In this document: positions 35,875-42,134 of the stretch, in pieces | Layout of the letters: each line of letters opens with the position of its first letter | How positions within the stretch are numbered: the first letter of the stretch is position 1 | Source of the DNA: Thauera phenylacetica B4P | GTDB lineage: Bacteria; Pseudomonadota; Gammaproteobacteria; Burkholderiales; Rhodocyclaceae | Reading direction: 5' to 3' | Length of the DNA stretch: 42,134 bases | Assembly: GCF_000310225.1 (NCBI RefSeq) | Contig: NZ_AMXF01000013.1 | Span: 1-42,134, forward strand | Notes under the pieces: model-generated | Databases searched by the model: none | What the model was told of the DNA's origin: nothing | The model's input: the letters and a program-made list of their open reading frames with translations, nothing else | Program-made: the position numbers and the translations under genes

Positions 35875-36315
35875 TCAAAGGTGTTCCTTGCGCCGCAGCA
35901 CCAGCGGACGCCCGTCGTGGGATTTTTTCACCAGCCAGGTGGCGAGCGCCGAGTCCATGTAGTCGGCGTGCCCGGGGAACCAGTCCATCAGCGCCTGCGC
36001 GAGCTCGCGGGCGATCTCCACCTCGCCCTTGGCGACGAGCTCCTGCACCTCGCGCACCGAGGCCATCACCTTGGCGTGCTCGTCGATGTGGCAGTCGCCG
36101 CCGGTGGGGAAATCGGCCGCGGAGAGCCAGGCGTCCTCCTGCGCGAAGTGCGCCTCGGCGTGGCGGGCGAACGCGTCGAGCGCGGCGGGGATCTCCGCGT
36201 CGCGCGCGCGCAGCAGCGCATCCACGCAATCGACGAACTCGCGGTGGGTGTCGTCGATCGTGCGGTGCCCGAGCAGGAAACGGTCACTCCAGGTGAACAC
36301 GGGCGGGTTGCTCAT
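35875..36315 (-). CDS. Bacteriohemerythrin
   Basis: 146 residues. The protein binds oxygen at a di-iron centre held in a four-helix bundle. The expected ligands are present in order: His in TIDDTHREF, the HAEAHFAQEDAWL helix (H, E), HIDEH, and the final His and Asp in WFPGHADYMDSA. The ATG at 36315 (MSNPPVFTWSD) matches the family start; an upstream start would add 12 unlikely residues. It may store or shuttle oxygen or sense it in micro-oxic growth, as is common in Rhodocyclales. Confidence 0.92.
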   Translation of the reverse strand: MSNPPVFTWSDRFLLGHRTIDDTHREFVDCVDALLRARDAEIPAALDAFARHAEAHFAQEDAWLSAADFPTGGDCHIDEHAKVMASVREVQELVAKGEVEIARELAQALMDWFPGHADYMDSALATWLVKKSHDGRPLVLRRKEHL

Positions 36316-36518
36316 TGCGGTCTTACCTCGGATCGAATGTGGGGAAAACAAGCGCCGGGACGCCGGTCGCGCGTCCCCGATGCTTCAAGTCTAGCAAGCC
36401 GGGCACCTTTGCAGACAGCGCCTGTCCGACAGCGCGAGGGTGACAAGCCCGGGTGGCTCGCTCAAAATCGCCCGCAAAGCGCCTGCCGCCGCGCACTTCA
36501 ACCGTTCCGGACCTTGCC

Positions 36519-37016
36519 ATGAAGCTCAAGATCGCCGCCGCCGTCGCGGTCCTCGTCCTCGCCGTCGCCGGCTTCTTCGTGTTCACCCAGAAGCCGGCCG
36601 CGCCCGACGTGGCCTTCTCCACGCTGCAGGGACAGAGCTTCCGCACCGCCGACCTGCGCGGCAAGGTGGTGCTGGTGAACTTCTGGGCCACCACCTGCAC
36701 CAGCTGCATCAAGGAGATGCCGGCGCTGAAGGCGACCCAGGAGAAGTTCGAGGCGCGCGGCTACCGCACGGTGGCGGTGGCGATGGACTACGACCCGCCC
36801 GCCCAGGTCGCCGCCTTCGTCGAGCGCAGCGCCCTGCCCTTCACCTTCGTCCTCGATCGCGACGGCAACATCGCGCGCGGCTTCGAGGGCGTCCGCCTGA
36901 CGCCGACCAGCTACATCCTCGACAAGCGCGGCCAGATCGTGCAGAAGATCCTCGGCGAGCCCGACTTCGACAAGCTGCACGGCCTGCTCGAGCAGCTCCT
37001 CGCCGAACCCGCCTGA
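36519..37016 (+). CDS. TlpA/ResA-like membrane-anchored thioredoxin
   Basis: 165 residues. An N-terminal hydrophobic segment (about 4–23) anchors or exports the protein. The thioredoxin fold follows with the active site CTSC in NFWATTCTSCIKEMP and the cis-Pro region TPTSYILDKRG. Proteins of this kind reduce periplasmic disulfides, for example in cytochrome c maturation. The ATG at 36519 is chosen because it begins directly before the hydrophobic segment. It is followed 20 bases later by the pentapeptide-repeat gene. Confidence 0.9.
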   Translation: MKLKIAAAVAVLVLAVAGFFVFTQKPAAPDVAFSTLQGQSFRTADLRGKVVLVNFWATTCTSCIKEMPALKATQEKFEARGYRTVAVAMDYDPPAQVAAFVERSALPFTFVLDRDGNIARGFEGVRLTPTSYILDKRGQIVQKILGEPDFDKLHGLLEQLLAEPA

Positions 37017-37036
37017 CAGGAAAGCCCACGCTCCCC

Positions 37037-37684
37037 ATGCCCATGATCCGCGCCACGCTGTACGCCGCTCTTTCGGCCAGCCTCCTGCTCGCCCTGCTCC
37101 CGCCCGCCCACGCCCAGCGCAGCGGCAACATCGGCGGCTGCGACATCCGCCGCGGCACCCTGTGCACCAACCTCAACCTCAACGGGGCGAACCTCGAAGG
37201 GGTGAACCTGGCCAACTCGCAGTTCACCCGCTCGGACCTGTCCGGCGCCAACCTGCGCGGCGCCACGCTGAACGAGGCGAACTTCTCCCAGGCCGAGATG
37301 GCGGGCGCCACGCTCGACGGCGCCTCGATGCTGCGCACCAACCTGCGCGGCGCCCGCCTGACCGGCGCCAGCTTCAAGGACGCCGACCTGCGCAACGCGA
37401 TCCTGCAGAACGCCGACCTGCACGACGCCGACCTGTCCGCCGCCCGCCTCGGCGGCGCCGACCTCACCAACGCGCGCGCCGAGCGCAGCCGCTTCGACGG
37501 CGCCGAGCTCACCCGCAGCAACCTGCGCGCAGCCAAGCTCACAGGCGCCTCCTTCGCCGGCGCCAACCTGCAGGGCGCCAACTTCACCCGCGCGCAGCTG
37601 ACCAACGCCGACCTCACCGGCGCCAACCTCGACCAGGCGATCTTCCTCAACGCGCAGACGGACGGCTGCAAGGGCTGCCCCTGA
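37037..37684 (+). CDS. Secreted pentapeptide-repeat protein
   Basis: 215 residues. A cleavable signal peptide (about 1–26, ending AHA) is followed by about 30 consecutive A(D/N)LxG-type pentapeptides from residue 45 to 205, which fold as a right-handed square helix. A Cys-rich end (GCKGC) may form disulfides. Its role is unknown; the exported location and its place after the TlpA-like thioredoxin suggest that its cysteines could be substrates of that enzyme. Confidence 0.88.
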   Translation: MPMIRATLYAALSASLLLALLPPAHAQRSGNIGGCDIRRGTLCTNLNLNGANLEGVNLANSQFTRSDLSGANLRGATLNEANFSQAEMAGATLDGASMLRTNLRGARLTGASFKDADLRNAILQNADLHDADLSAARLGGADLTNARAERSRFDGAELTRSNLRAAKLTGASFAGANLQGANFTRAQLTNADLTGANLDQAIFLNAQTDGCKGCP

Positions 37685-37785
37685 TCGACGATGGGCGGCG
37701 CGCATGAGCCGGGCGGGGCGTGCCCGGCGTCTCCCGCACCCGCCGCCACGTTCCGGCAGCGCGTGCGCGGGTGGCGCGGCCCGCC

Positions 37786-38508
37786 CTACTCGAGGCCGAA
37801 CTGGAAGGTGCTGACCACGCGCAGGCGCTTGCCGATCGTGCGCGACGTGTCCATGTCGGAGTCGTCGTCGTCGGTGATGCGGATCGCGCCCTGGTTTGCG
37901 CTGCGCAAGGGGCCCAGGCGCGCGCCCGCATCGGCCGCGAACTTGCTGGCCAGTTCGCGCGCGCTCAGGGTCGCCTCTTCGAGCAGGATCGGCTTGATGT
38001 CGTTGAAGCCGCGCAGCTGGTAGCGCGGCGTGCCGTCGCTGCCATCACCCCCCAGCTGCACGCCCGCCTCGACCAGCGGATCGACCCGATTCGACGCCGC
38101 GGCCACGAGATCGACGCGGGCCGACTTGACCACGACCTGCCCCTGCCCGGTGAAGCGCAGGGCCACGCGGTCCGAGCCGTACTCGCGCGCCAGCAGGTCC
38201 TGCACCTGCAAGGGCCGCACCTCGATCTCGTCGTCGCTGAAACCCTGCTCGCGCAGGAAGGCGACCACGCGCTCGCGGTCGGCGGTCAGGGCCTGCTGCA
38301 CGCTGCCGAAGTCGTTCTCGGCGCGGCGGAAGGGGACGGTCCACACCGCAAAGTCGCTCTTCACATCACGCTCGGCCAGGCCCTTCACGGTGAGGGTGCG
38401 CTCCGCCATGCGGAAGCGCTCGATGCCTCCCGCCACCTGCATGCCTGCGAAGCCGATGCCGACGGCCAGGATGAGCGCCGGAACGATCCCGATCCGACCC
38501 TCGGCCAT
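37786..38508 (-). CDS. SIMPL-domain (DUF541) membrane-anchored protein
   Basis: 240 residues. There is one N-terminal hydrophobic segment (IGIVPALILAVGIGFAGM), then a SIMPL/DUF541 domain starting RTLTVKGLAERDVKSDFA and ending with RVVSTFQFGL. Proteins of this family sit in the periplasm and their function is poorly known. The ATG at 38508 is 2 bases after the lipA stop, so it is probably co-expressed with lipA. Confidence 0.85.
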   Translation of the reverse strand: MAEGRIGIVPALILAVGIGFAGMQVAGGIERFRMAERTLTVKGLAERDVKSDFAVWTVPFRRAENDFGSVQQALTADRERVVAFLREQGFSDDEIEVRPLQVQDLLAREYGSDRVALRFTGQGQVVVKSARVDLVAAASNRVDPLVEAGVQLGGDGSDGTPRYQLRGFNDIKPILLEEATLSARELASKFAADAGARLGPLRSANQGAIRITDDDDSDMDTSRTIGKRLRVVSTFQFGLE

Positions 38509-38510
38509 GA

Positions 38511-39458
38511 TCACACCACCCCGGCGCCGTGCGCCTGCTGGTCGGCCCAGTAGCTCGAGCGCACCATCGGGCCGCAGGCGGCGTTCCTGAAGCCCATCTT
38601 CAGCGCCTCGGTCTCGAACATCTTGAAGGTGTCCGGATGCACGTAGCGCAGCACCGGCAGGTGGCCGCCGGAGGGCTGCAGGTACTGGCCGATGGTGAGC
38701 ATCTCGACGTCGTGCGCGCGCAGGTCGCGCATGACCTCGAGGATCTCGTCGTCGGTCTCGCCCAGGCCCACCATCAGGCCCGACTTGGTGGCCACGTCCG
38801 GGTGGCGCGCCTTGAACTGCTTGAGCAACTCGAGCGAGTAGGCGTAGTCCGAGCCCGGGCGCGCCTGCTTGTACAGGCGCGGCACGGTCTCGAGGTTGTG
38901 GTTCATGACGTCGGGCGGCGCCGCGTCGAAGATGTCGAGCGCGATCTCCATGCGGCCGCGGAAGTCGGGCACCAGCACCTCGATGCGGGTGCTCGGCGAG
39001 GCGGCGCGCGTCTCGCGGATGCAGTCGACGAAGTGCTGGGCGCCACCGTCGCGCAGGTCGTCGCGGTCCACCGAGGTGATCACCACGTAGTTCAGCCGCA
39101 TCGCGGCGATGGTCTTGGCGAGGTCGCGCGGCTCGTCGGCGTTGAGCGGCTCGGGGCGGCCGTGGCCGACGTCGCAGAAGGGGCAGCGCCGGGTGCAGAT
39201 GTCGCCCATGATCATGAAGGTCGCCGTGCCCTTGCCGAAGCATTCGTGGATGTTCGGGCAGGAGGCTTCCTCGCACACGGTGTGCAGCTTGTGGTCGCGC
39301 AGGGTGGCCTTGATCTCGTTGAAGCGCTCGGCCTCCATGCCGGCGCCGAGCTTGATGCGGATCCACTCGGGCTTCTTGAGGCGTTCGGCGGGGACGATCT
39401 TGATCGGGATGCGGGCGGTCTTGTCGGCGCCGCGCTGCTTGCGCGCAGGGGTTTCCAT
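38511..39458 (-). CDS. lipA: Lipoyl synthase
   Basis: 315 residues. It is a radical-SAM enzyme that inserts two sulfurs into octanoyl groups. The auxiliary-cluster cysteines are in [12 protein letters not shown] and the radical-SAM motif is CTRRCPFC (CxxxCxxC). The C-terminal RSSYWADQ contains the conserved Arg-Ser-Ser ligand. It follows lipB after 66 bases in the standard lip order. Confidence 0.97.
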   Translation of the reverse strand: METPARKQRGADKTARIPIKIVPAERLKKPEWIRIKLGAGMEAERFNEIKATLRDHKLHTVCEEASCPNIHECFGKGTATFMIMGDICTRRCPFCDVGHGRPEPLNADEPRDLAKTIAAMRLNYVVITSVDRDDLRDGGAQHFVDCIRETRAASPSTRIEVLVPDFRGRMEIALDIFDAAPPDVMNHNLETVPRLYKQARPGSDYAYSLELLKQFKARHPDVATKSGLMVGLGETDDEILEVMRDLRAHDVEMLTIGQYLQPSGGHLPVLRYVHPDTFKMFETEALKMGFRNAACGPMVRSSYWADQQAHGAGVV

Positions 39459-39524
39459 GGTCGCTGTTCTCTGTTGGTTTCCGGGTGGGAAGGGGGCTGA
39501 TCTCGGACGGATCCGTCGGCGCGA

Positions 39525-40205
39525 TTATGACCCGGCACGCGCCGCCACGGCGACGGGCGAGGCCGCAGCCGCATTATCGGTTTCCCCAATGTCCGACGAT
39601 GGGGGCGGCAGCAGGCGCTGCAGGTGGCCGAGCAGCACCTCGCCGACCTGCTCCACGCCCGCGTCGACGCCGAAGTCCTTCATGCGGATCGTCTTCAGGC
39701 CCTCGTAGCCGCAGGGGTTGATCCAGCCGAAGGGGGCGAGGTCGGCGTCCACGTTGATCGCCAGGCCGTGGTAGCTGCAGCCGTTGCGAACGCGCAGGCC
39801 GAGCGCGGCGATCTTGTCGCCGGCGACGTAGACGCCCGGCGCGCCGTCCTTGCGCTCGGCTTCGATGCCGTATGCGGCCAGGGTGTCGATGATCGCCTGC
39901 TCCATCAGGTTCACCAGCTCGCGCACCTTGAGCCGGCGGCGCGGCAGGTCGAGAAGCAGATAAGCGACGAGCTGGCCGGGGCCGTGGTAAGTGATCTGGC
40001 CGCCGCGGTCGATGTGCACCAGCGGGATGTTGGCCGGGTTCTGCAGCAGGTGCTCGGGCTTGCCGGCCTGGCCGAGGGTGTAGACCGGCGGGTGCTGCAG
40101 CAGCCAGAGCTCGTCGGGCGTGTCGGCCCCGCGCTGCGCGGTGAACACGCGCATCGCCTCGAGCGCCGGCGCGTACTCCACCTCGCCGAGGCGCTTGACG
40201 ATCAC
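39525..40205 (-). CDS. lipB: Octanoyltransferase
   Basis: 226 residues. It moves octanoyl groups from acyl carrier protein to lipoyl domains, supplying LipA. The [12 protein letters not shown] stretch, the catalytic Lys in [11 protein letters not shown] and the catalytic Cys in [10 protein letters not shown] are all present. The start is GTG and overlaps the ybeD stop by 4 bases. The last about 25 residues are Ala-rich and not conserved. Confidence 0.96.
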   Translation of the reverse strand: MIVKRLGEVEYAPALEAMRVFTAQRGADTPDELWLLQHPPVYTLGQAGKPEHLLQNPANIPLVHIDRGGQITYHGPGQLVAYLLLDLPRRRLKVRELVNLMEQAIIDTLAAYGIEAERKDGAPGVYVAGDKIAALGLRVRNGCSYHGLAINVDADLAPFGWINPCGYEGLKTIRMKDFGVDAGVEQVGEVLLGHLQRLLPPPSSDIGETDNAAAASPVAVAARAGS

Positions 40206-40486
40206 AGCACCACCTTGACCATCGGGTGCGCGGTGAGCTCGCGGTACATCGCGTCCACCTGCACCTGCGACACCGCGCGGAAGGTGCAGGTCACCGCGAG
40301 GTAGTTGCCCTTGCTCGAGGGCCGCATCTCGGCACCCGCGGGCTCGAAGTCGGGCGCATGGCGCAGCACCACCTCGATCACCGCCTGGGCGAAGCCGTCC
40401 ACCCGCGCGCCCATCACCTTGATGGGAAAGTCGCAGGGATATTCGATCAGGCTCTGACGCGTCTGCGCGTCCTGCTGGTCAGCCAT
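40202..40486 (-). CDS. ybeD: YbeD-family protein (DUF493)
   Basis: 94 residues. A small ferredoxin-like fold protein, normally found between dacA and lipB, as here. Recognised by [15 protein letters not shown] near the start and [16 protein letters not shown] regulatory role in lipoate metabolism has been proposed for the family. It overlaps lipB by 4 bases. Confidence 0.93.
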   Translation of the reverse strand: MADQQDAQTRQSLIEYPCDFPIKVMGARVDGFAQAVIEVVLRHAPDFEPAGAEMRPSSKGNYLAVTCTFRAVSQVQVDAMYRELTAHPMVKVVL

Positions 40487-40559
40487 GGCACATCACCGTA
40501 TCCGTCGATTCCTGGTCGAGGCGGCGCGGCATCGCCGCGAACCAACCTCGGTCGAGCGC

Positions 40560-41687
40560 TCAGAGGCTCTTGAAGAACATCACGATCGCGTCCCACAGGC
40601 GGCCGAAGAAGCCCGCCACCTCGACGTCCTGCAGGGCAACCACCGAGTACTGGCCGAGCGGCTTGCCGTCGATCGCGACCGTGAGCGTGCCGACCTCCTG
40701 GCCGCGCTGCAGTGGCGCCACTAGCGGCTGGCGGCTCTCCAGGCTGACCTGGATCTTGTTCGCCGCCTCCTTGGGCACGGTGAGCGCGAAGTCGTTCAGG
40801 AAGCCCACCGGCAGCTCGTTGAGCTTACCCTTCCACACACGGAACTTCGACAGCGCCTCGTCGGCGGAGTAGAGCTTCACCGTCTCGTAGAACTGGTAGC
40901 CGAAGTTGAGCAGCTTGAGCGACTCCTGCGCGCGCACGGTGTCCGAGGCCGCGCCCAGCACCACCGAGATCAGGCGGCGCTCGCCGCGGCGGGCGGTGGA
41001 CACCAGGCAGTAGCCGGCGCTGCTGGTGTGGCCGGTCTTCATGCCATCGACCGAGGGGTCCATGTACAGCAGGCGGTTGCGGTTGGGCTGCTTGATGCCG
41101 TTGTAGGTGAACTCCTTGAGCGAATACAGGCCGTAGTACTCGGGGAAGTCGCGGATGATCGCGCTCGCGAGCAGGGCGAGGTCGCGCGCGCTGGTGTACA
41201 GCTGCGGGTCGGGCAGGCCGGTGGAGTTGGTGAAGTGGGTGTTGGTCATGCCCAGGCGCTGGGCCTCGCGGTTCATCAGCGCGGCGAAGGCCTCCTCGCT
41301 GCCGGCGATGGTCTCGGCGAGCGCCACGCAGGCGTCGTTGCCCGACTGCACGATCACGCCGCGGATCAGCTCGTCCACGCTGACCGGCTTGTTGGGCTCG
41401 ATGAACATGCGCGAGCCCTCCATGCGCCAGGCCTTGGTCGACACCGGCACCACCTGGTCGGCCTTCAGCGTGCCTTCCTTGAGCTTGGAGAAGGTGATGT
41501 AGGCCGTCATCAGCTTGGTCAGCGAGGCCGGCTCGATGCGGGCGTCGGCGTCCCTGTCGGCGAGCGTCTGCCCGGTGGCGTGGTCGACCAGCGCCCAGGC
41601 CTTGGCGGCCAGCGCGGGGGGCGGCACCGTCTGCGCGAGCGCGGACAGCGAAAACAGCGAGACGAGGACGGCAATCAGAAAACGCAT
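40560..41687 (-). CDS. dacA: D-alanyl-D-alanine carboxypeptidase (PBP5/6 type)
   Basis: 375 residues. It trims the terminal D-Ala from peptidoglycan pentapeptides in the periplasm. A signal peptide ends at ALAQ. The penicillin-binding motifs are SLTK (SxxK), SGN (SxN) and KTG. The C-terminal LFGRLWDAIVMFFKSL-like stretch is an amphipathic membrane anchor. The ATG at 41687 directly precedes the signal peptide. A strong promoter lies at 41724–41752. Confidence 0.96.
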   Translation of the reverse strand: MRFLIAVLVSLFSLSALAQTVPPPALAAKAWALVDHATGQTLADRDADARIEPASLTKLMTAYITFSKLKEGTLKADQVVPVSTKAWRMEGSRMFIEPNKPVSVDELIRGVIVQSGNDACVALAETIAGSEEAFAALMNREAQRLGMTNTHFTNSTGLPDPQLYTSARDLALLASAIIRDFPEYYGLYSLKEFTYNGIKQPNRNRLLYMDPSVDGMKTGHTSSAGYCLVSTARRGERRLISVVLGAASDTVRAQESLKLLNFGYQFYETVKLYSADEALSKFRVWKGKLNELPVGFLNDFALTVPKEAANKIQVSLESRQPLVAPLQRGQEVGTLTVAIDGKPLGQYSVVALQDVEVAGFFGRLWDAIVMFFKSL

Positions 41688-41723
41688 CGGACAAACCTGG
41701 AGAAGCGGGAAAGGGAACGGCGG

Positions 41724-41752
41724 ATTATAGGCGCCGCTCGTGGACGGGCCAA
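41724..41752 (-). promoter_or_regulatory. Promoter of dacA
   Basis: On the minus strand TTGGCC (41747–41752) is followed after 17 bases by a perfect TATAAT (41724–41729), 37 bases before the dacA ATG. Confidence 0.75.
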
Positions 41753-41795
41753 AAATGGAAAGCCTTTGTTGCAACCCGGGCGTGGCGCCTCGGGA

Positions 41796-42134
41796 TCAGC
41801 GCACCACCACGAAAGGCTTGAGCTTGAGCACGGTGCCCATGCGCTCGGCGGCATCGCGTGCCGCCTCGACCGTGTCATAGGGACCGGCGTGGAGGCGGAA
41901 ACGTTCGCCGTCGGTGAACAATTCGAAACGCTCCGCCAGGTTCGAGGCCTGGCCGCGCACGGTGTCGCGGAAACCTTCGGCGTTGGCGAACGAGGAGAAG
42001 GCGCCGAGCTGCAGGAAGATGCCCGCGCTCGCCGAGGCGACCGGCGGCGCGAACCCGCCCGCCGCGCCGCAGGCGGGGCCTTCCTCGCACTCGGGCGGGG
42101 CGAGCGCGATCGCGGTGTCGGCGGGCCGCACCGA
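41796..42134 (-). CDS. SPOR-domain protein, C-terminal part (RlpA-like), cut by the window edge
   Basis: About 112 residues are visible; the 5' end lies beyond the window. The SPOR domain (FLQLGAFSSFANAEGFRD onward to the end) binds denuded glycan at division sites. Its position just upstream of dacA is that of rlpA, a septal lytic transglycosylase ending in a SPOR domain, so that identity is likely but the catalytic part is not in view. Confidence 0.8.
   Translation of the reverse strand, partial: SVRPADTAIALAPPECEEGPACGAAGGFAPPVASASAGIFLQLGAFSSFANAEGFRDTVRGQASNLAERFELFTDGERFRLHAGPYDTVEAARDAAERMGTVLKLKPFVVVR

Overview
The window looks like the chromosome of a high-G+C betaproteobacterium of the Rhodocyclales type (Thauera/Azoarcus-like). 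This is inferred from the conserved order rlpA–dacA–ybeD–lipB–lipA at the right end, a diheme-free c5-type cytochrome lipoprotein, a bacteriohemerythrin and the strongly G/C-ending codons. I did no database search, so the taxon is an inference.

Three parts can be told apart. (1) 121–21596 is a phage-defence locus built on type 1 BREX. Leftward from a WYL-domain regulator run brxA, brxB, brxC, an abiEi/abiEii toxin–antitoxin pair, pglX and a very large GHKL-ATPase/DUF3883 protein, mostly with overlapping or nearly touching reading frames. Diverging from the regulator is a two-gene unit encoding an SNF2-family helicase and an Hsp70/actin-fold ATPase. pglZ and brxL, normally required for BREX, are not in the window; if present they lie left of position 1. 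(2) 21677–32831 holds further accessory genes. A NERD-nuclease/UvrD-like helicase, an SRAP (YedK) gene with an in-frame amber codon, an unknown gene and a TPR protein come first. They are followed by a visibly more A+T-rich two-gene unit (NYN-type nuclease plus NACHT-like NTPase), a YhaM-like HD protein, a tyrosine integrase, a small excisionase-like DNA-binding protein and a divergent XRE repressor. This last set abuts the 3' end of a tRNA-Arg(CCG) gene, the usual integration point of such elements. (3) 32974–42134 is ordinary core chromosome: tRNA-Arg, cytochrome c, rep helicase, hemerythrin, TlpA-like thioredoxin, pentapeptide protein, SIMPL protein, lipA, lipB, ybeD, dacA and the 3' end of an rlpA-like gene.

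The defence part probably works in layers. PglX would methylate self DNA. BrxA/B/C, with the missing PglZ/BrxL, would block phage replication. The GHKL/DUF3883 protein, SNF2/Hsp70 pair and AbiE may add further nuclease, remodelling or abortive-infection activities. Independently, the NYN–NACHT pair has the architecture of a sensor NTPase with a dedicated nuclease effector. It is the best candidate here for a system not yet described.

The integration module has a readable control region: a good leftward promoter overlapped by a palindrome, a second related palindrome, and four GGGCAC-type repeats spaced exactly 11 bp between the repressor gene and the tRNA. No second copy of the tRNA end was recognised, so the left border of the island, or of nested islands, is unresolved.
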